This document shows, in pieces, positions 44,788-54,139 of a stretch of 64,000 bases of DNA. Each line of letters begins with the position of its first letter. Positions within the stretch are counted from its first letter, which is position 1. The notes beneath the pieces are model-generated. The model did no database searches, was not told where the DNA came from, and worked only from the letters and a program-made list of their open reading frames with translations. Source of the DNA: Snodgrassella sp945267035 (GTDB lineage: Bacteria; Pseudomonadota; Gammaproteobacteria; Burkholderiales; Neisseriaceae). The position numbers and the translations under genes are program-made. The stretch is taken from the NCBI RefSeq assembly GCF_026535915.1, contig NZ_JAFNPF010000001.1:496001-560000 (forward strand). The letters run 5' to 3'.

Positions 44788-45326
44788 ACCAAATACTCCG
44801 CCAGATAAGCTCTCAAATAGCCCTGTGCATCTAGCAACATATCGCATACCTCGCGTACAGCACCATTGCCCCCTGACGCCTGAGTAATATAGTCAGCATG
44901 CTTTAGCACCAGTGGATGAGCGTTAGCCACCGCCACCGCCAGCGCACAATGCTTCATGACGGGTAAATCCACCACGTCATCACCAATATAAGCACAGTGT
45001 TGCTCTTCTAAACCCAGTTTTGCCAACAATTGCTGGTAACAGCTGCGTTTATCGGCAATCCCCTTAAAATAGTGGTGAATACCTAATTGCTGAACGCGGA
45101 TACCCACCGATGGCGCATCACGCCCAGTGATAATCGCAGTTTGTATCCCATGTTTATGCAACATCTTCAGCCCATGTCCGTCCAGAGTGTGGAATGACTT
45201 AATTTCTTCACCATTATCGCGGATGAAAATCCGACCGTCTGTGAGAACGCCGTCTACATCCATAATAAACAATTTGACTTGTTGTGCAGCTTTCAAAACA
45301 GTAGAAGAGGCAATTAAAGTCATCAT
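44784..45326 (-). CDS. kdsC: KDO 8-phosphate phosphatase
   Basis: A 180-residue tetrameric HAD phosphatase (type C0, no cap) that makes Kdo for lipid A-core. The nucleophile motif is FIMDVDGVLTDG, motif II TAIITGRDAP and motif III AYIGDDVVDLPVM. Two adjacent ATGs exist at 45326 and 45323. It lies 27 bases after kdsD. Confidence 0.95.
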   Translation of the reverse strand: MMTLIASSTVLKAAQQVKLFIMDVDGVLTDGRIFIRDNGEEIKSFHTLDGHGLKMLHKHGIQTAIITGRDAPSVGIRVQQLGIHHYFKGIADKRSCYQQLLAKLGLEEQHCAYIGDDVVDLPVMKHCALAVAVANAHPLVLKHADYITQASGGNGAVREVCDMLLDAQGYLRAYLAEYLV

Positions 45327-45353
45327 TAATCCTTAAATTGGGGTAGATTAGGT

Positions 45354-46328
45354 TTAAACAATACGTGCTTGCAATAAATCATGCATATTGATTGCACCAA
45401 TCGGATGCTGGTGCTGATCAATTACCGCCAAACCATTGACTTTATTGGCTTGCATCAACTTTAACGCTTCTGTAGCCATTTTTTCTGCCGTGATGGTTTT
45501 CGGGTTAGGGTGCATCACGTCCGCCATCACCACATCATCCAATTGATGATTATTTTGGAATAATCGGCGTAAATCACCATCCGTGAACAATCCACATAAG
45601 CGGTTATCTTCATCAGCCACAAGCAACATGCCCAATCCCTTTTCACTCATGATCACAATGGCCTGCTTCAGCAGCGTCTGAGTTTGCACCAATGGCATAT
45701 TCTCTCCGCTATGCATCACATCAGCAACCGTCAATAATAAACGTTTGCCCAAACTTCCAGCGGGATGACTCAGCGCAAAATCCTCAGGAGTAAACTGACG
45801 CGCACGCAATAAAGCCACAGTTAGAGCATCTCCCAGCACCATCACCGCAGTTGTGCTCGATGTTGGTGCTAGTCCCAGCGGGCAAGCTTCTTGCGATACA
45901 TGCGCACACAGATGAACATCAGCATGTTTCGCCATCGTGGATTCAGAATTACCAGTGATGCAAATCAATTGCACATTTTTGCGTTTAATCGCAGGCATAA
46001 TCGCCAGAATTTCATCACTTTCGCCGGAATTGGATAATGCAATCACCACATCACCGTCCACTATCATGCCTAAATCACCATGACCAGCTTCAGCAGGATG
46101 AACAAAATAGGCCGGTGTACCAGTTGAGGCCATCGAAGCTGCAATTTTGCGTCCGATATGGCCACTTTTACCCATCCCTGTAATGATCACTCGCCCGCGA
46201 CAATCCAAAATCGTGGCAACAGCATCCGTAAAATGCTTATCCAGACTGGCGCCTACCTGACGTATCGCCTGTTCCTCAATAGCAAATACTTCCTTGCCCC
46301 AAAGCAAATAATTTTCGCGTGCATTCAT
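45354..46328 (-). CDS. kdsD: Arabinose-5-phosphate isomerase
   Basis: 324 residues: a SIS sugar-isomerase domain (GRVIITGMGKSGHIGRKIA, AEAGHGDLGMI, SNSGESDE) and two C-terminal CBS repeats (DVMHSGENMPLV, then DVMHPNPKTITA). It converts ribulose-5-phosphate to arabinose-5-phosphate, the first committed Kdo step. It is the first gene of the Kdo/Lpt operon. Confidence 0.95.
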   Translation of the reverse strand: MNARENYLLWGKEVFAIEEQAIRQVGASLDKHFTDAVATILDCRGRVIITGMGKSGHIGRKIAASMASTGTPAYFVHPAEAGHGDLGMIVDGDVVIALSNSGESDEILAIMPAIKRKNVQLICITGNSESTMAKHADVHLCAHVSQEACPLGLAPTSSTTAVMVLGDALTVALLRARQFTPEDFALSHPAGSLGKRLLLTVADVMHSGENMPLVQTQTLLKQAIVIMSEKGLGMLLVADEDNRLCGLFTDGDLRRLFQNNHQLDDVVMADVMHPNPKTITAEKMATEALKLMQANKVNGLAVIDQHQHPIGAINMHDLLQARIV

Positions 46329-46380
46329 AAAAACATCAGTATCAAAAGATTCAGATAAAAATTCAACTTAATGCTGCTAA

Positions 46381-46412
46381 TTATACCCTGTAAAAGTTAT
46401 ACCCTGTAAAAG
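46381..46412. repeat. 16-bp perfect tandem duplication upstream of kdsD and tal
   Basis: TTATACCCTGTAAAAG occurs twice with no gap (46381-46396 and 46397-46412), in the divergent promoter region of kdsD and tal. Each unit contains a TATAC-like -10 word. It may be a recent slippage duplication. Confidence 0.9.
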
Positions 46413-46545
46413 CGTTTTGTTCACTTGAAAAACTTGTCAAATGCAGACAGTTTCGTTAGAGTAAACAACCAACACTCCATTGATCACACAGAATGCTGAA
46501 TTGACAGGATACCCGTCTGAATCAGCACCCATAAAAGGAAATAAA

Positions 46546-47601
46546 ATGGCTGTCATATCCGCAGTTAACCAACTAGGGCAACAAATCTGGCTCGATAACC
46601 TATCCAGATCATTAATACAATCAGGGGAGCTGGCTCGAATGCTGGAAGAGGGCATCAGTGGCGTGACCTCCAATCCGGCTATTTTCCAGAAAGCTTTTGC
46701 CGGTGACAGCCTGTATGCAGAAGATGTAGCCCAATTAAAACAACAGCCGCTTTCTCCCAAACAACGCTATGAACAACTTGCCGTTGCAGATGTGCAGGCA
46801 GCCTGTGATGTTTGTTTACCCTTATATCAACAGACTAACGGTACCGCAGGCTTAGTGAGTCTGGAAGTGGCACCTGATCTGGCTGATGATACCGCCGCAA
46901 CCATTACCGAAGCATTACGCTTATGGCAGACCTTAAATCGCCCTAATGCCATGATTAAAGTGCCAGCGACCGATAGCGGCTTAGCCGCACTGACAACACT
47001 GGTTGCGCAGGGTGTCAATGTGAACCTAACCTTATTATTTTCCAAAAAACAGGTTCAAAAAGCCTATCAGGCGCACGCTGCTGGTATCAGACAACGATTG
47101 GCTCAAAATCTACCGGTTGATCGGATCCAAGTTGTAGCCAGCTTTTTTCTGTCACGTATCGATAACGCACTAGACAAGCTACTGCCTGCTGCATTGCAAG
47201 GTAAAACCGCCCTCGCTTTAGCCAAAACCGCTTATGCAGAATGGCAAGAATTTACCCAAAGTCGCGAATTCAAAAACCTGAGCGTGCAACAGGCAGCACC
47301 CGTGCGTTTATTGTGGGCTTCAACTGCGACCAAAAATCCACAATACTCCGACGTCCTTTATATTGAAAACGTCATCGGATCACATACCATCAACACCGTG
47401 CCAACCCATACCTTGAATGCATTTATGCAACATGGTCAAGTTGCTGCCACCATCAGCGAAAATCTGGCGCAGGCAAAAAGTAACCTAATAGAAATCGAAC
47501 AACTCGGCATCAATCTCGAATCGTTAGCCGAGCGTTTGCAGCAAGAAGGCATTCAACAATTTATCGATGCATTTGATGCCTTATTGCAACCATTAAATTA
47601 A
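46546..47601 (+). CDS. tal: Transaldolase
   Basis: A 351-residue pentose phosphate enzyme that transfers dihydroxyacetone units between sedoheptulose-7-P and glyceraldehyde-3-P. ATG 46546 follows AAAGGA at the right distance and begins MAVISAVNQLGQQIWLDN; the open frame from 46480 adds foreign residues. The Schiff-base Lys is K138 (NAMIKVPAT). GVTSNPAIFQKA and VNLTLLFS are conserved. It resembles the longer transaldolases of Neisseria. Confidence 0.94.
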   Translation: MAVISAVNQLGQQIWLDNLSRSLIQSGELARMLEEGISGVTSNPAIFQKAFAGDSLYAEDVAQLKQQPLSPKQRYEQLAVADVQAACDVCLPLYQQTNGTAGLVSLEVAPDLADDTAATITEALRLWQTLNRPNAMIKVPATDSGLAALTTLVAQGVNVNLTLLFSKKQVQKAYQAHAAGIRQRLAQNLPVDRIQVVASFFLSRIDNALDKLLPAALQGKTALALAKTAYAEWQEFTQSREFKNLSVQQAAPVRLLWASTATKNPQYSDVLYIENVIGSHTINTVPTHTLNAFMQHGQVAATISENLAQAKSNLIEIEQLGINLESLAERLQQEGIQQFIDAFDALLQPLN

Positions 47602-47616
47602 CTGCTGCAATACAAA

Positions 47617-47656
47617 CAGGTGCGTCTACAAGCAAACACAGCTTGATTCGCACCTG
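47617..47656 (+). terminator. Possible terminator hairpin of tal
   Basis: CAGGTGCG at 47617-47624 pairs with CGCACCTG at 47649-47656 with a long loop. No T-run follows, so this is a weak call. DNA from here to 47834 holds no supported gene. Confidence 0.4.
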
Positions 47657-47834
47657 CTCAAATAAATCTAGTCATAGTGATAAAGCTTTGACACGCACAA
47701 TAGAGATACAAAATATGCAATACCACTATAATTATAATGCATATTCTCTTTTCTGCCTATATAAGCCTCCAACACGCCAGCATCAACGCACCAGTCATCA
47801 CATCGAACATCATCTGCTGCACATAACCAGCAAA

Positions 47835-47866
47835 AACGCCATAACAGCAAATCCTGTTATGGCGTT
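47835..47866 (-). terminator. Rho-independent terminator of fhs
   Basis: AACGCCATAACAG pairs with CTGTTATGGCGTT around a short loop. Read on the minus strand it lies 30 bases after the fhs stop codon and ends in GGCGTTTTTG. Confidence 0.9.
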
Positions 47867-47897
47867 GAGCATCCTATTTAACTTCTAATCGAGAAAA

Positions 47898-49595
47898 TTA
47901 ATGCAGCCCATGAATCGTACCGTCAGCATCAATATCAATTTCACGATATGCTGGCAAAGTGCCCAGACCCGGCATCGTCATCACATTGCCGGTATAAACC
48001 CGAATAAAACCAGCACCAGCAGAGACCTGAATCCGTGATACCTCAACATCAAAATTAGTTGGTACATTTTTTAAATTAGGATCAGCACTAATCGACATGG
48101 GTGTTTTCACCATACATAGCGGTAAATGATCCAGATGCAATTGCTTAATTTCTTCAATATTGTGCAGGGCCAGTTCCGATAAATTAGCCTGACGGGCTCC
48201 GTATTTTTTGGCCATCGTCTGAATCTTATCCGCTAATGACATCTGGTCATCATAGGGCAGTACCACTTCATGTTGCTCTGCGCATGCTTTAACAACATGT
48301 TGCGCCAGTAATTGCGTTCCCGCTCCACCTTGAGTGAATGCATCACTGACTTCACAGGCGAAAGCGCCATGCTGCAACGCGTATTGCTGTACAAAATCCA
48401 GCTCCTCTTGATGATCATAAGGGAAACGATTAATCGCCACAATCACCGGCAAGCCATAACTTTTCGCATTCTGAATATGCCAGCCCAGATTAGCACTACC
48501 TTCTGCCAGCAATTCAACATTACATTCTGTTACTTCCTGTGGTAAAGCCTGCCCAGGCTTAATATTGAAACGTCCACTGTTGGACTTCAAACTGCGTACC
48601 GTTGCCACCAGAACCACACAAGATGGCGCAACGCCAGTTTGACGATACTTAATATTAAAAAATTTCTCCATGCCCATATCCGAGCCGAATCCAGCCTCTG
48701 TCACCACATAATCAGCCAGCTGTAAGCCAACCTTATCAGCTAAAACAGACGAATTACCATGAGCAATATTGGCAAAAGGACCGGCATGAATTAGCACCGG
48801 CGTTTGTTCTGCCGTCTGCATCAGATTAGGATTGATTGCCTCTTTTAACAGCACCGTCATCGCGCCAGCTACTTCTAATTTTTCAGCCGTAATCGGCTCA
48901 CCAGCCATATCATAAGCCAGAATAATTCGACCAATGCGTGCACGCATATCTTCTAGACTAGTGGCCAAAGCCAAAATGGCCATCAATTCAGAAGCGGCAG
49001 AAATCTCAAAACCGTCTTCGCGTTCCACCCCATTGACCCCGCCACCTACACCAACATTAATCCGGCGCAGAGCACGGTCATTATGGTCAATCACCCGTTT
49101 CCAGACAATGCGGTTTTTATCAATATTTAGCCGTGGCAAATTAGTCTGTTGCGTAAATTTTTCCCCCAAGTGTTCCTCATGATACAGGCGCGCATCTAGT
49201 GCAGCCGAAGCCAGATCATGTGCTGCCGTAATCGCGTGAATATCGCCGGTTAAATGCAAATTTAACTTTTCCATCGGTAAAACCTGTGCCTGACCACCTC
49301 CCGCAGCACCCCCTTTTACCCCAAATACCGGCCCTAAACTGGGCTGACGAATACAAGCAATTGCCTTCTGACCGATATGATTTAATCCTTGACTTAAACC
49401 AATCGTAGTCACCGTTTTGCCTTCACCTAAAGGAGTGGGCGTAATGGCGGATACTAGCACCAACTTACCTTGCTGGCTATGAGGCTGAATCACGCGCAAA
49501 TCAACCTTTGCCACGTCCTTCCCATAAGGAATTAAAAACTCTTCAGGAATACCGCAACGTTCAGCAATACTGGTAATGGGCAACAAGGTAGGCAT
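47898..49595 (-). CDS. fhs: Formate-tetrahydrofolate ligase
   Basis: 565 residues. It makes 10-formyl-tetrahydrofolate from formate, THF and ATP. The P-loop-like TPTPLGEGKTVTTIGL (residues about 51-66), RQPSLGPVFGVKGGAAGGG and RRINVGVGGGVNG are family signatures. The length fits the family. It is a single-gene unit and a one-carbon entry route. Confidence 0.96.
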   Translation of the reverse strand: MPTLLPITSIAERCGIPEEFLIPYGKDVAKVDLRVIQPHSQQGKLVLVSAITPTPLGEGKTVTTIGLSQGLNHIGQKAIACIRQPSLGPVFGVKGGAAGGGQAQVLPMEKLNLHLTGDIHAITAAHDLASAALDARLYHEEHLGEKFTQQTNLPRLNIDKNRIVWKRVIDHNDRALRRINVGVGGGVNGVEREDGFEISAASELMAILALATSLEDMRARIGRIILAYDMAGEPITAEKLEVAGAMTVLLKEAINPNLMQTAEQTPVLIHAGPFANIAHGNSSVLADKVGLQLADYVVTEAGFGSDMGMEKFFNIKYRQTGVAPSCVVLVATVRSLKSNSGRFNIKPGQALPQEVTECNVELLAEGSANLGWHIQNAKSYGLPVIVAINRFPYDHQEELDFVQQYALQHGAFACEVSDAFTQGGAGTQLLAQHVVKACAEQHEVVLPYDDQMSLADKIQTMAKKYGARQANLSELALHNIEEIKQLHLDHLPLCMVKTPMSISADPNLKNVPTNFDVEVSRIQVSAGAGFIRVYTGNVMTMPGLGTLPAYREIDIDADGTIHGLH

Positions 49596-49822
49596 AACAA
49601 TCCTTATAACGAAAAAATAAACAACATTATAAATGACGAATAATGACTTGAATTAACACAAACAGAGTGTGAATAAACTTAGACCGCAGTATAACCAATA
49701 ATTTTAGAGTTTGATTAACATAAATCATCTTAATCAAATATTAGCGAACATTCCCAAGCCTAAAAACCAAAACAATCATGTTTAGCTACAGCATTTATAA
49801 TAAAACCTTCTAGGCTGCATAA
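49596..49822. other. Boundary of the accessory island
   Basis: Very AT-rich DNA with stops in all frames. Beyond it the composition becomes more A-rich and the genes become unfamiliar, marking the left edge of an accessory segment that runs to the CRISPR locus. Confidence 0.4.
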
Positions 49823-50167
49823 AATGTAAAAGTATGTAATAATTATTACCAGGATAATTCTTCCGGAACTTCAAGTGGAAGTGGGAAAATATCTGGAAGT
49901 TCAAAAAAAGGCAGTAGTTCTTCTAACGGTAGTTCTTCCAACGGTAGCTCTTCTGAGAGTGATTCTTCAAACAGTGATTCTTCTAATTCCCCGGGTTCAA
50001 GAGGTTACCCACATACATCTGAGGGAAAAGCTACAGTATATAATTACCTTATCCGTGAAAATGGGGTAACACATGGAAATATTCAGGATATAGTAAAAGA
50101 ACGTGTTGAGTTGGTTATGAAAAGTTTTATTATGCTAAAAAGATTGTCTTCTCATAATCGAAACTAA
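49823..50167 (+). pseudogene. 5'-truncated gene remnant with Ser/Asn/Gly-rich linker
   Basis: An open frame of 114 codons from just after a stop at 49820 to TAA at 50165. No start codon exists until near its end, so it looks like the 3' part of a gene whose front is lost. A stretch of about 40 residues is built from GSSSSN-like units, including a 15-bp tandem repeat (GGTAGTTCTTCYAAC). It then gives a charged segment (SEGKATVYNYLIRENG). Such linkers are common in secreted modular toxins or T6SS proteins, but no family is assigned. It lies 21 bases before the next gene. Confidence 0.5.
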
Positions 50168-50188
50168 CAAATATATTAAAATGATAAT

Positions 50189-50599
50189 ATGAAAATTATG
50201 ATGAAATGGTTATTGGTACTTTTGGCTGTGGGAGTTGTTGCAGTCATCATATATCTGGTTATATATTTCCGGAGTCAGACAGATGTTAAAGATGTTCATT
50301 TACAGGGGTATGTTCATGATAAAAACAGTAATACAGCATTACAAGATGTAACAATAAAGATCACTAATTGGAGATACACTTCAAATAGTGGTAAAAAAAA
50401 TTATGATGAATATTTAGGCAAAGACACAATTACTCTAACAACTGATAACAATGGTTTTTTTTCAACAGAATTTCCATTAAGTGCACAGATTGATATGGAA
50501 GTTGGGAAATCCGGGTATAGAGAAGAGGTAAGAATAATCCAAAAAATAAGTAAAGATGTTTCTTTGGATATTGTATTGGAAAAAAATGATAAAAATTAA
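50189..50599 (+). CDS. Membrane-anchored protein with beta-sandwich-like domain
   Basis: 136 residues. One N-terminal membrane helix (WLLVLLAVGVVAVIIYLVIYF) is followed by a periplasmic/outer part that resembles a carboxypeptidase-regulatory-like or Ig-type fold (LQGYVHDKNSNTALQDVTI, then TDNNGFFSTEFPLS). It is the first intact gene of a cluster with the hydrolase at 50614 (14-base gap) and is presumably co-transcribed. The function is unknown. A role as chaperone, adaptor or immunity protein is possible. Confidence 0.6.
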   Translation: MKIMMKWLLVLLAVGVVAVIIYLVIYFRSQTDVKDVHLQGYVHDKNSNTALQDVTIKITNWRYTSNSGKKNYDEYLGKDTITLTTDNNGFFSTEFPLSAQIDMEVGKSGYREEVRIIQKISKDVSLDIVLEKNDKN

Positions 50600-50613
50600 A
50601 ATTTAATTTTAAA

Positions 50614-51876
50614 ATGTCTACAACTACAGCAACAGAAACAAAACCTTTACCACCGGAAGAAAATAAATTGCCGGATAAATCACTATCTGACTCATATACG
50701 GTAAATCCTAACCAAATAGTATATGATATACCCCATCAATCAAACTATTCGGTTGATGTAGTTGATGCTTATTTTGCCCGTAAAGCGAAAAGTCCTGAAA
50801 AAGGTTATAATGGATATATCAGGATAAATAAGGCTGGATTAGGAGATAAAGTTTACTTAATTATAAAATGTTATGGTAAACCCAGAAAGGGAAAATTGAG
50901 TATATCAATTTGGGAAAAATCTGATGTTTTGACTTACAATGGTAAAGCTGTTCCCTTTTTAGTAAATGGAAATGAAGAAACAGAAATAGAATTTTCTATT
51001 GATGGTTCTATAACTTATGTACAGGAAATAGAGCTAAGTCCCAAAAGTGATACAGATTTTGAAGAGTTACAGACAAAATATTCTAAAATTAAAACTAAAG
51101 CAACTTATTTAACAATTAGGGCAAAAGTAAAAGAAACATCTGCTTTAGCAGTTACTTTTAGATATTCTCTCTCAGGTAGATATGATGCCATTGATAAAGC
51201 ACTATATGATGATTATTTAACAGGTGATAAAGAAAAATTTGAAGTTAAATTTAATATAATAGTAGCTCCTTGGATGGAAATTGTTCATAAAGAAGAAGGT
51301 GTGAATGAGAGAGATATGTCATATGGATATAACAGAGTAAAAGAATACTATTCAGATGGGGCTGGTCAAAAATTGGATCCTATTAAAACAGCTTGGTGCT
51401 CCAGTTTTGCTAATTGGGCTCTTGTAGAGACGAATAAGGTGAAAAATACAAATTATTCTTTTATTCCTAAAAATTCAAATATTAATAATCCGGCATTAGC
51501 AATTAATTTTGTTAACCGTCAAAGATATCCAGGATCTACTATAATACCTTCTAGTGAAAAGCCTCCTTATGGAGCTATTCTCATCATAAAAAAACAAAAT
51601 TCTCATGAAGGACACGCTACTTTTGTTGTTAATTATACCGTTGAATCTGATGGGTTTACTATTATAGGCCTAGGTGGGAATCAGGATAATAAAGTTCAAA
51701 AAAATAGTTATAAGTTTAAAAAAGTTGGTAAAAAATATGTCCATACTACAAAAGCAGGGACTCGTTTAGATCATTTAGGTTACGTTGTACCTAAAGAATA
51801 TATATTTAATAAAGGCATACAAGATTATTATGAGTATGAAAATGCAACAGCTACTGAAGGTGATTCTATTAGGTAG
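50614..51876 (+). CDS. Candidate peptidoglycan hydrolase effector (CHAP/TIGR02594-like)
   Basis: 420 residues without a signal peptide. The C-terminal part (residues about 240-400) fits a Cys-His peptidoglycan amidase of the CHAP/NlpC-P60 kind close to TIGR02594. C262 lies in TAWCSSFANWAL, H334 in HEGHATFVVNY and N356 in GLGGNQDNKV. A Pro-rich N-terminus (PLPPEENKLPDKS) leads into beta-rich segments. Lack of a signal plus a hydrolase domain suggests delivery by a type VI-like system or release as a bacteriocin. It overlaps a lipoprotein gene. No T6SS structural gene is in view. Confidence 0.65.
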   Translation: MSTTTATETKPLPPEENKLPDKSLSDSYTVNPNQIVYDIPHQSNYSVDVVDAYFARKAKSPEKGYNGYIRINKAGLGDKVYLIIKCYGKPRKGKLSISIWEKSDVLTYNGKAVPFLVNGNEETEIEFSIDGSITYVQEIELSPKSDTDFEELQTKYSKIKTKATYLTIRAKVKETSALAVTFRYSLSGRYDAIDKALYDDYLTGDKEKFEVKFNIIVAPWMEIVHKEEGVNERDMSYGYNRVKEYYSDGAGQKLDPIKTAWCSSFANWALVETNKVKNTNYSFIPKNSNINNPALAINFVNRQRYPGSTIIPSSEKPPYGAILIIKKQNSHEGHATFVVNYTVESDGFTIIGLGGNQDNKVQKNSYKFKKVGKKYVHTTKAGTRLDHLGYVVPKEYIFNKGIQDYYEYENATATEGDSIR

Positions 51877-52369
51877 TATTATCTTATCATGTACTTCAAA
51901 TACAGTTTTAGAAAATGATAAACAAAAAAGACCTCAACAATCTATTAAGAATCCGTTTCAGCTTATTGATTCAACTGTATTAGTTCATCAATTAAAACGA
52001 GATATTAAAGATTTATTAGTTACAAAAAAAACTAAATATATTGATAAAGAGATATTTGGGGATTGTATACATTTTTATCTCAATAAAAGTGAAGATAAAA
52101 TAATAAATCAAACAGATATTATAAAGGGGTTTAATAAAATATTTGATAAAGATTTTGAGGATTTAATAGAGAACTTAAAAATAGATGACAATTTATATCT
52201 GTATTTAGAACAATCCGAATTAAAGCCTTTGGGAGATAATGAAAAGTATAAAAACGTTATTTCTATTGCTGTCCCAATAAATAGTAGTGAGTTGGATTCG
52301 AGTAGATTGTATTGGTTTTTTTATGATCAAGGTACATGGGTATTTGCTGGTATGACTTGTGTTGGGTAA
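51830..52369 (+). CDS. Lipoprotein, candidate immunity protein for the hydrolase
   Basis: About 179 residues from ATG 51830 (51836 and 51842 are also possible; 51785 is the longest frame). A signal sequence ends in lipobox SIILSC. The mature part is polar, Lys/Asp-rich and ends YWFFYDQGTWVFAGMTCVG. It overlaps the hydrolase gene by 47 bases. A periplasmic lipoprotein encoded directly behind a peptidoglycan hydrolase is the usual position of an immunity protein, though no family match supports this. Confidence 0.6.
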   Translation: MSMKMQQLLKVILLGSIILSCTSNTVLENDKQKRPQQSIKNPFQLIDSTVLVHQLKRDIKDLLVTKKTKYIDKEIFGDCIHFYLNKSEDKIINQTDIIKGFNKIFDKDFEDLIENLKIDDNLYLYLEQSELKPLGDNEKYKNVISIAVPINSSELDSSRLYWFFYDQGTWVFAGMTCVG

Positions 52370-52424
52370 AATTATTATTTATGGATTACCCCCTACTAAA
52401 TTTTAAAATAATAAAAAAAATCAA

Positions 52425-52781
52425 ATGATTTCTCCATTAGTTTCCACTCATAATAGTTCTCAGAGGACTCAGCAATTTTATTCTTTTTTGCAAGAAGAAT
52501 ATACACAGGTAAATGGAAAAGAGGAACGTGAGGATAGATCTTCCATTATGCTTTATTCTCTGGAACCAGTTCAAGAGTTTAATAAAGTTCATTGGGAAAC
52601 CTTCAGAAACCAATATTGGAGTACTTGTATGTCTGATAGTGAGAAAGTATTGCGAAAACAATTAAGTCTTATTATTAGTGATTTACAACTTATTTTAACA
52701 CCAGAAGGGAAAATACATGATTTAGTTAATCTTTCTGAAATTCAGAAAAATGAAGATCAAAAATCAGCTAACTTGAATTGA
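52425..52781 (+). CDS. Hypothetical protein
   Basis: 118 residues, soluble, with a helical central part (HWETFRNQYWSTCMSDSEKV) and no recognised motif. There is no clear Shine-Dalgarno sequence. It lies between the lipoprotein and the nucleoid-associated protein gene on the same strand. It could be a remnant or a second small immunity-like gene. Confidence 0.4.
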   Translation: MISPLVSTHNSSQRTQQFYSFLQEEYTQVNGKEEREDRSSIMLYSLEPVQEFNKVHWETFRNQYWSTCMSDSEKVLRKQLSLIISDLQLILTPEGKIHDLVNLSEIQKNEDQKSANLN

Positions 52782-52845
52782 TCTTATACAAAAGAATTAG
52801 GCAAAATAGACAAATTTGAGCCCACACCAAAGAACATCGAAGATT

Positions 52846-53889
52846 ATGCAAAAAATTGAATTAGGTACACTTGATCGATTAATTATTCATCATATTGGCA
52901 ACAAAAGCAATGAAGATGGCGTTCATCTAGGTAATGAGCTGTGTAACCACGATAACATCAGCGAAATACTCACTAAACTGATGGTCACAAATTTTAAATT
53001 CGATCAGCTGTATCAGTTTCATTATTTTCCGAGTCTCGAACTCAATCCCATTTATACCCTCCTCACTACCATGTTTGACCATCAAGACCTGGAAAGCTTT
53101 GTCACCCAGTCGCAAAACATTGCCCAATATTTATATGAAAAAAGTAACCATCCACAAATAAAAACTGGAGAACTTGGCGTGTTTTCTCTCAAACATTGCC
53201 ATATTGGAGAAGAGGCCGTAGATGGTATCGGTTTTTTTAAATCTGAAAACAAACAAAAAATACTTAAAGTTGAAGATACCCAGTCCGGTTATAAACTGGC
53301 CGATATCGAAGGACTAAGTATTCAAAAGCTGGATAAAGGTTGTCTTATTTTTAACCTAAACCGAGAACAAGGCTACCTTGTAGCCATTGTTGATAATACC
53401 AATAAAAATAATGAAGCTAAATATTGGACAGATGAGTTTTTAAGTATCAAACCCATCAATAATGACTATCATCAAACCACCCAAATTATGGAAACTACCA
53501 AGCAATTCATTGCCCAAACTTTGGATGCAAAGGATGAAGCCACTAAATCTGAGAAGGTCGCATTACTCAACCGGTCAGTTGATTATTTTAGAAACCATCA
53601 ACAATTTAATGCGAACGATTTCGAGCAGCAAGTCTTTGCCGAAGAGGATTTAATTCAACAATATCAGGATTTCAGCCAAAATTATATGCAGGAAAATCAA
53701 CTTGAGCCGTTAAATCAATTTGATATCTCAGCAAAAGCAGTGAAAAAACAGCAGAAATACTTTAAAAGCATCATTAAACTGGACAAAAATTTCCATATTT
53801 ATATCCATGGCGGAAAAGATATGATTGAGAAAGGTCTGGATGAAAAAGGGCGAAAATATTATAAGATTTATTATCAGCAAGAAAAATAA
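52846..53889 (+). CDS. Nucleoid-associated protein, NdpA/YejK family
   Basis: 347 residues from ATG 52846 (TTG 52816 is also open). It fits the 37-kDa nucleoid-associated family (PF04245 type): IIHHIGNKSNEDG near the start, FSLKHCHIGEEAVDGIGFFKS, KLDKGCLIFNL and GYLVAIVDNT in the middle, then a C-terminal KIDL-like region. Chromosomal YejK binds the nucleoid. Dispersed copies such as this one often sit in islands and defence-rich regions, and here it is next to CRISPR-Cas. Confidence 0.75.
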   Translation: MQKIELGTLDRLIIHHIGNKSNEDGVHLGNELCNHDNISEILTKLMVTNFKFDQLYQFHYFPSLELNPIYTLLTTMFDHQDLESFVTQSQNIAQYLYEKSNHPQIKTGELGVFSLKHCHIGEEAVDGIGFFKSENKQKILKVEDTQSGYKLADIEGLSIQKLDKGCLIFNLNREQGYLVAIVDNTNKNNEAKYWTDEFLSIKPINNDYHQTTQIMETTKQFIAQTLDAKDEATKSEKVALLNRSVDYFRNHQQFNANDFEQQVFAEEDLIQQYQDFSQNYMQENQLEPLNQFDISAKAVKKQQKYFKSIIKLDKNFHIYIHGGKDMIEKGLDEKGRKYYKIYYQQEK

Positions 53890-54139
53890 AATTCCATTAC
53901 AAGAATTCTTGAGTAATATAATATTTTTTATGGAAGTGGATTATTTATTTTCATCAAAATGATGTATTCATCTTGGTCAAAATATTTTGGCTATTTTCGT
54001 TATTAACTGTATGGCAAGGTACTTAATATAAATCTAATCTTAAAAAGTTTCCTCTTTGACAAAATAATGTTTGACTAAATGAATTGAGCGAATTACAATT
54101 TGTTTCATTGATTAACACCACTAAGGAGGTATTTAAAAA

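Noticed and set aside
47643..47888. 81-codon ORF after tal
   Set aside because: It has no ribosome site, an odd composition, and runs through the fhs terminator hairpin.
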